A stretch of 64,000 nucleotides of DNA from assembly GCF_007827045.1 (NCBI RefSeq), contig NZ_RPFW01000002.1, forward strand, positions 806,001 to 870,000, in the 5' to 3' direction. The translations under genes and the position numbers were made by a program. The notes beneath the pieces were generated by a model. The model saw only the letters and a program-made list of their open reading frames with translations, was not told where the DNA came from and ran no database searches. The DNA comes from Trebonia kvetii (GTDB taxonomy: Bacteria; Actinomycetota; Actinomycetes; Streptosporangiales; Streptosporangiaceae). This document shows, piece by piece, positions 1 through 7,877 of the stretch (positions are counted from its first letter, which is position 1; the number at the start of each line of letters is the position of its first letter).

Positions 1-784
1 CACCCCAGTGCGATATGCCGTCCGCACCGGTCGCGGCCTTCGACAGGCCGAAGACAAGCAGTGCGATGCCGAGCGTGGCGGTGACCGCGCCGGCCACGTC
101 GATCCGGCCAGGCCGGCGGGGCGACTCCGACAGCACCCGCGGCGCCGCGAACGCCACCAGGATCCCGATCGGGACGTTGACGAAGAACACCCACCGCCAT
201 GACAGGTAGGTGGTCAGGATGCCGCCAAGCAGCAGGCCCGCCGCGCTGCCGCCGCCGGACATCGCCGCGTAGACGCCGAAGGCCCTGTTGCGTTCCTGGC
301 CTTCGGGAAAGTTGGTGGTGATCAGCGCAAGCGCGGTCGGCGCGATGATCGCGCCGCCGACTCCCTGGATCGCCCGCGCGGTCAGCAGCCAGGCCTGGCT
401 GGTGGCGAACCCGCCGAACAGGGACGCCGCGGAGAACAGCAGCAGCCCGAAGACGAACACCCGCCGCCGGCCAAGGCGGTCGCCGGCCCGGCCGCCGAGC
501 AGGAGCAGCCCGCCGAAGGTGACCGCGTAAGCGTTAACCACCCACTCCAGGCCGCTGCCGGAAAAGCCGAGCGCGCTCTGCACATGCGGCAACGCCACAT
601 TGACGATGGTCGCGTCGAGCACGACCATCAGCTGGGCGGTGGCGATGACCAGCAGCGCCAGGCCGCGGCGAGGGCTGCCACCGGGAGAGGCCGCACCGGC
701 GGTCGCGGATTGCGCCGGCCGGGCGATGGGCGCGGAGTCGGGCAGGTCTGCGGCGCTGCCCGCGCCGGAGGCTGGTGATGTCAC
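1..784 (-). CDS. MFS drug exporter, DHA2 (EmrB/QacA-like) type, 3' end outside window
   Basis: Reading down from a GTG at 784, the frame encodes about 261 residues of a 14-TM drug:H+ antiporter. After a polar N-terminus come an early helix ending QLMVVLDATIVNVALPH (the DHA2 motif 'LDxTIVNVALP'), a GGRAGDRLGRRRVF loop (motif A) and a GAIIAPTALALI segment. Several hydrophobic helices follow and the gene leaves the window at base 1. A GGGAGG lies a few bases before the GTG. Families of this type export drugs or toxic metabolites through the inner membrane. It is divergent from the ankyrin gene, with two nested dyads in between that could serve a local repressor. The substrate cannot be told. The truncation is only the window edge. 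Confidence 0.85.
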   Translation of the reverse strand, partial: MTSPASGAGSAADLPDSAPIARPAQSATAGAASPGGSPRRGLALLVIATAQLMVVLDATIVNVALPHVQSALGFSGSGLEWVVNAYAVTFGGLLLLGGRAGDRLGRRRVFVFGLLLFSAASLFGGFATSQAWLLTARAIQGVGGAIIAPTALALITTNFPEGQERNRAFGVYAAMSGGGSAAGLLLGGILTTYLSWRWVFFVNVPIGILVAFAAPRVLSESPRRPGRIDVAGAVTATLGIALLVFGLSKAATGADGISHWG

Positions 785-850
785 GGTACCTCCCTGCAAT
801 CTCGGGCGCACGTCCCCTGACGGCCGCGCGGCCTTCAGTACAGGGCCAGC

Positions 851-893
851 CTCACCGCCAGCCAGGTGAGGCGTCGTCACCGGATCACGGTGA
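851..893. promoter_or_regulatory. Two adjacent perfect dyads in the MFS/ankyrin divergent promoter
   Basis: Bases 851-870 are CTCACC-N8-GGTGAG and bases 877-893 are TCACCG-N5-CGGTGA. Both share the half-site TCACC/GGTGA. They lie 70-110 bp upstream of the exporter start and 165 bp before the ankyrin gene, the usual place for a TetR/MarR operator in front of an efflux gene. No regulator gene is visible in the window part. Confidence 0.45.
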
Positions 894-1058
894 TTCGCCA
901 GACCTGGTTAGCCGGGAGAAAGGTATTATCGCGGTGGGCGTACGGGACGCCTCCGGTCCGCGGACAGGGCTGAGCCCAACCGGAGCTGACTTTTCCCTGG
1001 TCATCGACCCTCCTTTCGGCCTGACGCAGCGGACCGCGGGCAACGAGAGGAGGTCGCC

Positions 1059-2564
1059 GTGGCGACCGCGCGTCTTCCCGATGACCCCAGCTTCGAGCAA
1101 CTGCGCAAGCAGGCGAAGGATCTTCGTGACCTGAGCAGGGCTGGCGTGCCTGGCGCCCTTGACCTGGTGGGCGCGCACCATCCCGGCGGCCGGCAGGCGG
1201 TGTCCCTCACGGGCGCGCAGCTGGTCGTGGCCCGGCACTACGGCTTCTCCTCGTGGGCGGCGCTCAAGCGGCACGTCACGACTATCGAGCGCTACCGTAG
1301 AACTCCGGATGAAGTGACCGGCGCCGACCGGCCAGTCGACGAGTTCCTCATGCTCGCTTGCCTGCGCTACGGCGGCGACGACTCACTGTCGCGCTGGCAG
1401 CGCGCCGCCCGGGTGCTCGCCGAGCACCCGGAGATCACCAGGACGTCGGTGCACGCGGCCGCGGCGGCAGCCGACACCGACGCGCTCGAGGCGCTGCTTC
1501 GCGAGGACCCGTCGCTTGCCAGCGCGGAGGGCGGACCCTACCGGTGGGAGCCACTCCTCTACCTCGCCTACGCACGGCACGACCCGTCGGTCAGCGAGGA
1601 GGCGACCGTGCGCTCGGCCCGGCAGCTTCTCGACCACAGCGCCGACCCTGACGCCGGCTACCTCTGGCACGGGCTGACCACCCCGTTCACCGCGCTGACC
1701 GGGGCGCTGGGCAGCGGGGAGGGCGACCAGCCGCGGCATCGGCACGCCCTCGCGCTTGCCGGGACGCTGCTGAGAGCGGGGGCAGACCCCAACGACGGGC
1801 AGGCGCTCTACAACCGGCAGTTCGACAGCGACGACAGCCACCTCAGGCTGCTGTTCAGCTACGGGCTTGGCCGCGGCGACGGCGGGCCGTGGCGGGCGCG
1901 TCTCGGGATGAGGACCGACTCCCCCGCCGACCTGATCCGCCGGCAGCTCCAGTGGGCGGTCACCCATGACATGCGGGACCGGGTGCGGCTGCTCGCCGAG
2001 CACGGCGCCGACCTGCGGTCCCCCTTCAAGCCCGCCCAGGACGGGCTTGTCACGTGCGTGAACGCCTGGGAGGGCAGAACGCCGGCCGAGGTGGCGGCGA
2101 TCTGCGGCTGCCTGGCGGTGCTTGACTGGCTGGTTGACCACGGCGGTGCGACGCGACCCGCGGCCGAGGGAGCGGACGGGCTCATCGCCGCCGCGCTGGC
2201 AGGCGACCGGCGCGCGGCCGAGCGGCACGCCGGGCATGCCGCCGCGGCTCGCGCGCAGCGGCCCGGGCTGATCGTGTGGGCCGCCAGCCGGCGCGCCTGG
2301 CCCGCGATCCCGCTGCTTGCCGAGCTCGGCTGGGACGTCAACGCGCGCGCCAGGGCGGATGTCCCGATGGAACAGGAGTGGGAAACCGCGCTGCACGTGG
2401 CGGCCGGGAGCGGCGACGTCGACGCTGCCCGCCTGCTGATGCAGCTCGGCGCCGATCCCGCCATCCGCGACGCCAGATTCCGCGCCACGCCGCTCGGCTG
2501 GGCCGAGCACTTCGGCCACCAGGCCATGACGGACTACCTCCGCCCGCTCAGCCCGGCAGAGTAA
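1059..2564 (+). CDS. Ankyrin-repeat protein
   Basis: A 501-residue soluble protein. The GTG start is chosen because GAGGAGG sits just upstream. The N-terminus (about residues 1-80: PDDPSFEQLRKQAKDLRDL, then GFSSWAALKRHV) resembles the N-terminal region common in actinobacterial ankyrin proteins. Ankyrin-like helical hairpins follow, for example AEHPEITRTSVHAAAAAADT, LLRAGADPN, LLAEHGADL and a canonical last repeat ETALHVAAGSGDVDAARLLM with QLGADPAIRD. No signal peptide or TM segment is seen, so it is probably cytoplasmic. Ankyrin repeats mediate protein binding; the partner is unknown. It converges on the SDR gene with only 11 bp between the stops. Confidence 0.85.
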   Translation: MATARLPDDPSFEQLRKQAKDLRDLSRAGVPGALDLVGAHHPGGRQAVSLTGAQLVVARHYGFSSWAALKRHVTTIERYRRTPDEVTGADRPVDEFLMLACLRYGGDDSLSRWQRAARVLAEHPEITRTSVHAAAAAADTDALEALLREDPSLASAEGGPYRWEPLLYLAYARHDPSVSEEATVRSARQLLDHSADPDAGYLWHGLTTPFTALTGALGSGEGDQPRHRHALALAGTLLRAGADPNDGQALYNRQFDSDDSHLRLLFSYGLGRGDGGPWRARLGMRTDSPADLIRRQLQWAVTHDMRDRVRLLAEHGADLRSPFKPAQDGLVTCVNAWEGRTPAEVAAICGCLAVLDWLVDHGGATRPAAEGADGLIAAALAGDRRAAERHAGHAAAARAQRPGLIVWAASRRAWPAIPLLAELGWDVNARARADVPMEQEWETALHVAAGSGDVDAARLLMQLGADPAIRDARFRATPLGWAEHFGHQAMTDYLRPLSPAE

Positions 2565-2575
2565 GAGCCGGCAAG

Positions 2576-3433
2576 CTACGAGTTCTGCGCCTCCGGCGGC
2601 TTCTTGGCGAACATGCTGCCGGAGCCGCCGCCGTCGAGGACGAGGGTCTGGCCGGTCATGTAGCCCGCGCCGTCGGAGGCCAGGTAGGCGACCGCCTCCG
2701 CGATGTCGTCCGGGTAGCCGGAACGCCCCACGGCGAGCATCGAGCCGCGCCGCTTGATCTCGGCGTCCACGTCGATGTTCGGGTCCAGGGACAGCAGCGC
2801 CCGCGACGTGGCCACCATGCCGGGCGAGATCGCGTTCACGGTGACGCCCCACGGTGCGACGTCGGCGGACAGCGCGCGGGTGAACCCGAGCACACCCGCC
2901 TTGGACGCCGAATAGGCGGTCGACATAGCCGCTGGGACCTGACCCGCCTGCGACGAGATGTTGATGATCCGGCCCCAGCGCTGAGCGCGCATGTGCGGGA
3001 CGGCGAACCGGGACATCAGGTAGGTGCCGCGCAGGTTGATGGCGATCACGAAGTCGAAGACCTCGATCGGCACGTCCTCGATGTCCTGCCGGTCCAGGCC
3101 CTGCGGCGCGCCCGCGCCGTTGACCAGGATGTCCAGCCGGCCCTGCCAGGCGGCGGCGGTGTCGACCATCCGCTTGGCGTCGTCGGCGTCGGAGATGTCG
3201 CCGAGCTGCGCCATCGCGGTGCCGCCCGCGGCGCTGATCTCCTCGACGAGGGAGTCAACCCCGCCCCAGGAGTCGTCGGCGACGCCGACGACCTGCTGGC
3301 GGCGGTTGAGCACCCCGGTGGCCTGCTTGTCGGTGACGACGACGGCGACGCCCGAGGCGGCCAACGTCAGGGCGATGGCCCTGCCCATGCCGTCCCGCTT
3401 GCCGCACCCGGTGATGAGCGCCACCCGGGTCAA
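2576..3433 (-). CDS. SDR-family NAD(P)-dependent oxidoreductase with an insertion after beta-2
   Basis: A 285-residue short-chain dehydrogenase/reductase. The glycine-rich nucleotide motif TGCGKRDGMGRAIA lies near residues 9-22, followed by NGAGAP, ISSQAG with the catalytic Ser, and YSASK with the Tyr/Lys pair; LDGGG closes the fold. The start is the TTG that overlaps the stop of the previous gene (TTGA), with a GTG three codons later as alternative. After VVVTDK there is an extra stretch (ATGVLNRRQQVVGVADDSWG) that ordinary SDRs lack. Mycofactocin-associated SDRs carry an insertion in a similar place, so non-exchangeable cofactor use is possible; that is inference. It is the last gene of the UGSC operon and probably oxidises or reduces an alcohol or ketone intermediate of that pathway. 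Confidence 0.85.
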   Translation of the reverse strand: MTRVALITGCGKRDGMGRAIALTLAASGVAVVVTDKQATGVLNRRQQVVGVADDSWGGVDSLVEEISAAGGTAMAQLGDISDADDAKRMVDTAAAWQGRLDILVNGAGAPQGLDRQDIEDVPIEVFDFVIAINLRGTYLMSRFAVPHMRAQRWGRIINISSQAGQVPAAMSTAYSASKAGVLGFTRALSADVAPWGVTVNAISPGMVATSRALLSLDPNIDVDAEIKRRGSMLAVGRSGYPDDIAEAVAYLASDGAGYMTGQTLVLDGGGSGSMFAKKPPEAQNS

Positions 3434-3678
3434 TGCGTGCTGCCCTGGTAGCCGGGCAGGTCCGCCGGGTAGGTGATGTCGATCAGGTCGCCCTCGATAC
3501 CGAGCTGATGCGCCGCGATGCCGCGGAACACGTCCTTGGGCACAAGGCAGTCCTCGCAGGCTTCCGGACCTGGGGAAACGGTCAGCGCGACCCGGTGCCC
3601 CAGCTCTTCGACCGCCAGGTTGTATCCGTCGGCCGCGAGCATGGAGGCGATGTCCTGCATCCGTTCTGAGTAATTCAC
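3430..3678 (-). CDS. Small CEDC-motif protein of the UGSC operon
   Basis: An 82-residue protein whose GTG start overlaps the stop of the upstream gene (GTGA) and whose stop overlaps the SDR start (TTGA), so the three are translationally coupled. The central part has MLAADGYNLAVEE, then alternating hydrophobic strands and GPEACEDCLVPKDVF, giving a C-x-x-C pair. The layout 'DGY..L.VEE..V.L.V......C..C' recalls the NifU C-terminal fold, a small Fe-S or thiol domain, but similarity by eye is weak. No signal or TM segment. Its fixed place between the 357-aa protein and the SDR suggests a redox or accessory subunit. The function is unknown. Confidence 0.75.
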   Translation of the reverse strand: MNYSERMQDIASMLAADGYNLAVEELGHRVALTVSPGPEACEDCLVPKDVFRGIAAHQLGIEGDLIDITYPADLPGYQGSTH

Positions 3679-4748
3679 TTCTTTTCTCCGACTCCGACAG
3701 CCGTCCCGGACCATTCACCGAAGATGCGGACCACCATGGAGATCGCGGCGTTCTTCGCGCCCGCCACGATGACCGGGATGGACGTGGGGCCGCCGAGGAA
3801 CTTGTGGAACGCCTCGTCGCCCTCGTACTCGCCGCCGAATCCCTTGCGGGCGACCTCGGCCTTGCCCATGCTCGACAGCTCGGCGCCGGTGCGGCCGCAG
3901 CGTTCAAGCAGCCAGTTCTGCACGTCGGCCTTGGACATGCCGGCCGCGGCGAACATCTGGGCGTGCTCGGGGCACAGCACGAGCGCCACGCCAGATAGCG
4001 GGAAGATCTGCGAGCCGACCCGCGAGATGGTGTCCTGCAGGTCGCGCAGCACGTCCTCGTGGTTGGGGGTGTGCCGGTTGTCGACGAACTCCATCGTTCT
4101 GGTGAGGGTGGCGGAGACCGCGGAGGCGCCACCGGTCACGCCGCCGTTCTCGGCGAACGGCTCCCACGGCGACTCTTCCTCGTTCTCCGCGATGCACACC
4201 TGCCAGCGGCCGGGCAGGCCCTGGGTGGCCTGCTCAAGGACGTGCGGGTGGACGCCGAACGCGTTGCGGACGATGAGGCCGATGGCGCGCGGGATGGTGG
4301 CGTTGGGCCGGAAGCCGGGGCCGAACGCGCCGCCCTTGGTGTTGAAGCCGAGCTCGTGCCTGATGGGGCCGTTGACGACGATCAGCGGGGAGGGGCCGCT
4401 TGTCGACTGGAAGCCGCCGCCGCGGGCGGCACGCTCGCGCATCAGCGCCTCGAAGGCGGCGAGCACTACAGGAAAGTACTCGGGCTTGCAGCCTGCCATC
4501 GCGGCGTTGATCGCCGCGGTCCTGACGTTGACGTCCCGGCCGACCTGCTCCAGCGACCCGATGATCTCGTCGGGGTCCTTGCTGGTGGTGGCCAGGAACT
4601 GGTCGAGCAGCGGCGCCGAGACCGGGACGAGGGGCAGTCCGTCGGACCAGCCCTGCTCGTAGCAGTACTCGATGGCGCGCTGCGCTTCGTCGGGGTCGGG
4701 TGCCGCCGCGCCGCTGGCGGTGGCACCGTCCGTCACATCAGCCGTCAT
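3675..4748 (-). CDS. 357-aa partner protein of the UGSC-family gene
   Basis: A soluble 357-residue protein starting at an ATG that overlaps the UGSC stop (ATGA). Recognisable stretches are YCYEQGWSDGLPLVPVS near the N-terminus, MAGCKPEYFPVVLAAFEAL, a central SGPSPLIVVNGPIRHELG, and HPHVLEQATQGLPGRW. Conserved-looking cysteines lie in MAGCKPE, WQVCIAE, LVLCPEH and LERCGRTG. I recognise the pattern as the larger protein commonly found next to UGSC-family proteins, but I know no experimentally defined reaction. Both neighbours also carry paired cysteines, so a thiol-dependent multi-subunit enzyme is a reasonable guess. The coupling on both sides argues for fixed stoichiometry. Confidence 0.75.
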   Translation of the reverse strand: MTADVTDGATASGAAAPDPDEAQRAIEYCYEQGWSDGLPLVPVSAPLLDQFLATTSKDPDEIIGSLEQVGRDVNVRTAAINAAMAGCKPEYFPVVLAAFEALMRERAARGGGFQSTSGPSPLIVVNGPIRHELGFNTKGGAFGPGFRPNATIPRAIGLIVRNAFGVHPHVLEQATQGLPGRWQVCIAENEEESPWEPFAENGGVTGGASAVSATLTRTMEFVDNRHTPNHEDVLRDLQDTISRVGSQIFPLSGVALVLCPEHAQMFAAAGMSKADVQNWLLERCGRTGAELSSMGKAEVARKGFGGEYEGDEAFHKFLGGPTSIPVIVAGAKNAAISMVVRIFGEWSGTAVGVGEKK

Positions 4749-5326
4749 GCGTCAGCTTTCCCTGGTTCCGTCAGGCCCGTGTCTGTGAGCCCCGTGTCTG
4801 TAAGCAAGGAGACCACGTCGTCGAGCACGGACGCGGCACGCTCCTTGACCTTGTCTTCGGTGAGCACGGCCACCGGGTGGGCGGTCGTGGCGTACTTGTA
4901 GCCGGGCGCGCCGCGCAGGGCGGCCATGGCGTCGGCGGTGGGCTTGAACGAGTCGGTGATGATGGCCGCGACGGGCACGCCCGCCGCCTCGAGGACGACG
5001 CCGTCGGCCGCGGCGGCGGCGCTGCACGATCCGCAGTCGCCGACGCCGGTGATGACGACATCGTTTTCCGCGACGAGTTCCTTGATCACGTCTTCCGGCT
5101 CGGGTACGGCGAAGTTGACCTTGGTCCGCCGGGTGAGGGTGACGCCGTGGCGGTCCTCGAGCAGGCGTCCGACCTCTTCGAGGAACGGGCGGGCGTTCGT
5201 CTTGGTGTTGATGAGCAGGCCGACCCTCTTGCCGTCAAGGCTGGACAGCCGGGGGGCCCGGGGTGCCGCCGGCTTGGCGGCGGTTGACGTGACGTTCCCT
5301 GTGGGATCCAGGATCGCGTTCGGCAT
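4745..5326 (-). CDS. UGSC-family (seleno)protein homologue, cysteine form (CGSC)
   Basis: A 193-residue protein with a variable N-terminus, then DGKRVGLLINTKTNARPFL, a strand-rich middle, and GVGDCGSCSAAAAADGVVLE. The family name comes from the U-G-S-C motif; here the first residue is encoded by TGC (bases 5033-5035), so it is Cys98-Gly-Ser-Cys101 and needs no selenocysteine machinery. The pair at the end of a beta strand before a helix is a typical redox-active thiol arrangement. The C-terminus holds a short DNA-level tandem repeat coding LTDTGLTDTGLTEPG. AAGGAAGG and GGAG lie upstream of the ATG. It opens a tightly overlapping cassette with the 357-aa and 82-aa proteins. The substrate is unknown. 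Confidence 0.8.
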   Translation of the reverse strand: MPNAILDPTGNVTSTAAKPAAPRAPRLSSLDGKRVGLLINTKTNARPFLEEVGRLLEDRHGVTLTRRTKVNFAVPEPEDVIKELVAENDVVITGVGDCGSCSAAAAADGVVLEAAGVPVAAIITDSFKPTADAMAALRGAPGYKYATTAHPVAVLTEDKVKERAASVLDDVVSLLTDTGLTDTGLTEPGKADA

Positions 5327-5369
5327 GACTCCGACCTTCCTTTTGCCTTGCTAACTTCCGCCCAGAATC

Positions 5370-6470
5370 TCAGTGGCTGTGCACAACCACGCCGCGGATG
5401 TTCTTACCATCCATAAGATCCTGGTAGCCGTCATTAATTTCGTCCAGGGTGTACTTCTTGGTGATGAGCTCGCTGAGCTTGATGTGCCCCTCGTGCCAGA
5501 GGCTGAGGATCATCGGGATGTCGTAGAGCGGGTTGGCGCCGCCGAACAGCGAGCCCTGCATCCGCCGGTGGTAGCCGATGAGGATGCCGCCAGGCAGCAC
5601 CATCTCGTAGTAGCCCACCCCGGTCATGACGATCGTGCCCGCCTTGCCCGTCATGTCGACGGCGGCCTTGACCACGTCGTTGTCCATCTCGCCGACGGTG
5701 CAGATGACCTTGTCGGCGAGCTGGCCGCGGGTGAGGTCGATGAGCACCTCCTTGGCCTTGACCGGGTCGCCGAACGCGTGCGTAGCGCCGAAGTCGAGTG
5801 CCTGCTGCTGCTTCCACGGGTTGGGGTCGATGGCGATGACGTGCTTCGCGCCGGCGTAGCGGGCGCCCTGGACCGCGTTCATGCCGACGCCCCCGGTACC
5901 GAAGATCACCGCGACGTCGCCGACGCGGACGTCGCCGGCGTAGATGGCCGAGCAGAAGCCGGTGGTGACGCCGCAGCTGACCAGGGCGGCGATCTCCATA
6001 GGGACGTAGTCCTCGATCTTCACGCAGGACCACTCGGACAGCACGGCGTACTCGGCGAAGCTGCCGACGACGCACATGCCGCCGAAGTCCTCGCCGTCCT
6101 GATGGAACCGGAAGGTCTTGTCTGGCAGGCAGCCGACGCCCGCGTACAGGCCCGCGTCGCACAGGTTCTGCTTGCCGGTGGAGCAGTAGCGGCACTTGCC
6201 GCAGACCGGGATATAGGAGAGGGAGACCCGGTCGCCGACCTTGACCCTGGTGACCCCCGGTCCGGTCTCGACGACGACCCCGGCACCCTCGTGCCCGCCT
6301 ACCATGGGCAGCCGCGCCATCCCTTTGGACCTGATGTGCTCGTCGGAGTGGCACAGGCCCGCGGCCTCCATCTGGATGAGCACCTCGTTGGCCTTCGGCG
6401 GGTCTAGCTCGAGCTCGGTGATCTCCCATGGGGTGCCCGCCTTGCGCAGCACCGCGGCACGGGTCTTCAT
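5370..6470 (-). CDS. NDMA-dependent, mycofactocin-type zinc alcohol dehydrogenase
   Basis: A 366-residue medium-chain dehydrogenase. Catalytic zinc ligands are in GLCHSDEH and GGHEGAG. The structural zinc loop is CGKCRYCSTGKQNLCD and the Rossmann motif GTGGVGMNAVQ. The sequence pattern (MKTRAAVLRKAGTPWEI start, RFHQDGEDFGGM, LFGGANPLYDIP, KNIRGVV end) matches the family of NDMA-dependent ADHs associated with mycofactocin, which hold NAD tightly and pass electrons to mycofactocin. GGAGG lies 6 bases before the ATG. It is the first gene of the minus operon, 43 bp before the UGSC gene. A paralogue lies at 53378-54493. It probably oxidises an alcohol that enters the pathway served by the UGSC and SDR genes. 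Confidence 0.9.
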   Translation of the reverse strand: MKTRAAVLRKAGTPWEITELELDPPKANEVLIQMEAAGLCHSDEHIRSKGMARLPMVGGHEGAGVVVETGPGVTRVKVGDRVSLSYIPVCGKCRYCSTGKQNLCDAGLYAGVGCLPDKTFRFHQDGEDFGGMCVVGSFAEYAVLSEWSCVKIEDYVPMEIAALVSCGVTTGFCSAIYAGDVRVGDVAVIFGTGGVGMNAVQGARYAGAKHVIAIDPNPWKQQQALDFGATHAFGDPVKAKEVLIDLTRGQLADKVICTVGEMDNDVVKAAVDMTGKAGTIVMTGVGYYEMVLPGGILIGYHRRMQGSLFGGANPLYDIPMILSLWHEGHIKLSELITKKYTLDEINDGYQDLMDGKNIRGVVVHSH

Positions 6471-6755
6471 ATGTCGCCTCCGACGTGGGTCATACCAAGT
6501 TTCCGGCCGTCTAATTTGTGGCCGTACTCATGACAAGCGCCTTCACGGCTGCCCGGATATTAGATTTCATATCACGCGCTTCCCGTCGCGCCAAGTGTCA
6601 TATATCGTCTTCCGTGAGCCGGGAGAAGCCGTTATGACCTGCGGCTAATCACCCGGCTTTGGCACTGTTGCCGCACCCAATGCCCCCGGGTCCGGCGCGG
6701 TGCTTCTCAGCAGGACAGTGCTTCGGGTAGGCGCGACGCAGAGGTAGGACGTTGT
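6471..6755. promoter_or_regulatory. Divergent promoter region between two catabolic operons
   Basis: 285 bp with no gene. It is clearly richer in A/T than its surroundings in 6490-6620 (TCTAATTTG, GATATTAGATTTCATATCACG, GTCATATATCG), as expected where two divergent promoters lie. I see no perfect long dyad. A PaaX-type protein encoded at the end of the plus-strand operon is a candidate binder. Confidence 0.5.
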
Positions 6756-7856
6756 ATGGCTGACATGGTTCGCGCCGTGGTCCAGACCGGGCCCCGGCAG
6801 ATCGAGATGCGCGAGTACCCCCGGCCGGTGATCGGCCCCGAGGACGGCGCGCTGCTGCGGGTCGAGGCCTGCGGCATCTGCGGCTCCGACGTGGAGCAGT
6901 ACAAGGGGGCGATGGGGACCCGCGGGCTGCCGATGATCCCCGGGCACGAGCCCCTGGGGATCATCGAGGAGATCTCCGAGCAGACCGCGCGCCGCTGGGG
7001 CGTGTCGGCCGGCGACCGGGTCGCGGTGGAGATCCTGATCCCCTGCCGGTCCTGTGACCGCTGCCTGGCCGGGCGGTACATGAACTGCAAGAACCGGATC
7101 GGCAGCCATGGCGGCGGCAACCCGCCGGAGCGTGCCGACATGCTGACCGGCGGCTATGCGGAGTACATCCAGTTGCACCCGAACTCGATCGTGCACCCGA
7201 TGCGGAACGACATCCCCGCCGAGATCGCCGTCATGTACAACCCGCTCGGCGCCGGGGTGCGCTGGGCGCTGGAGTACGGCGGCGTGCACCTGGGCTCGTC
7301 GGTGCTCGTCCTCGGGGCCGGGCAGCGCGGGCTCGCCGCGATCCTCGCCTCCCGGTACGTGGGCGCGGGCCTCATCATCGCCACCGGTCTGACCAGGGAC
7401 GCGAAGAAGCTTGAGCTGGCGCGCGAGTTCGGCGCGGACCACACGATCAATGTCGAGGAAGAGGACACGGTCACGCGGGTCCGCGAGCTGACCGGCGGCG
7501 AGGGCGTGGACGTGGTGCTGGACCTGACCCCGATGGCGCAGCAGCCCATCATCGACGCGATCAACGCGGTCCGCTGGGGCGGCACGATCGTGCTGGCCGG
7601 CCTGAAGGGGCACAAGGACATCCCGATCCCCACCGACATGCTGATCAACAAGGCGCTCACCGTGAAGGGCGCGTTCTCGGTGGACGCCAACGGCTACACC
7701 AACGCCATCCGGCTGATCGAGTCCGGCAAGTTCCCGCTGGAGAAGATGCAGACCCACAAGTACGGCCTCGACGACGTGGAGCACGCCATCAAGCTGCTGG
7801 CCGGCGAGATTCCCGGCGAGGACGGCATCCACGTCGCGATCATGCCGGGCCTTTAA
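6756..7856 (+). CDS. Zinc-binding alcohol dehydrogenase family protein
   Basis: A 366-residue medium-chain dehydrogenase distinct from the NDMA type. It has CGICGSDVEQYKG and GHEPLG (catalytic zinc), a structural zinc loop CRSCDRCLAGRYMNC, a VLGAGQRG nucleotide motif that deviates from GxGxxG, and a TNAIRLIESGKFPLEKM C-terminal region typical of sorbitol- or threonine-dehydrogenase-like members. GGTAGGA precedes the ATG. Twenty-one bases downstream starts the amidohydrolase-PaaX gene, so the two are probably co-transcribed. It likely oxidises a secondary alcohol in the same catabolic route as the divergent operon; the substrate is not deducible. Confidence 0.85.
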   Translation: MADMVRAVVQTGPRQIEMREYPRPVIGPEDGALLRVEACGICGSDVEQYKGAMGTRGLPMIPGHEPLGIIEEISEQTARRWGVSAGDRVAVEILIPCRSCDRCLAGRYMNCKNRIGSHGGGNPPERADMLTGGYAEYIQLHPNSIVHPMRNDIPAEIAVMYNPLGAGVRWALEYGGVHLGSSVLVLGAGQRGLAAILASRYVGAGLIIATGLTRDAKKLELAREFGADHTINVEEEDTVTRVRELTGGEGVDVVLDLTPMAQQPIIDAINAVRWGGTIVLAGLKGHKDIPIPTDMLINKALTVKGAFSVDANGYTNAIRLIESGKFPLEKMQTHKYGLDDVEHAIKLLAGEIPGEDGIHVAIMPGL

Positions 7857-7877
7857 CGAGCTGGCGGGAAGGACACC

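Noticed and set aside
1383..2852. Long antisense frame over the ankyrin gene
   Set aside because: It is one of many long open frames that high G+C at third positions creates opposite real genes. The plus-strand reading shows real ankyrin motifs and a ribosome site.
5024..5035. Possible selenocysteine in the UGSC protein
   Set aside because: Both positions of the motif are TGC codons (CGSC). No TGA is read through, and no SECIS element is needed.
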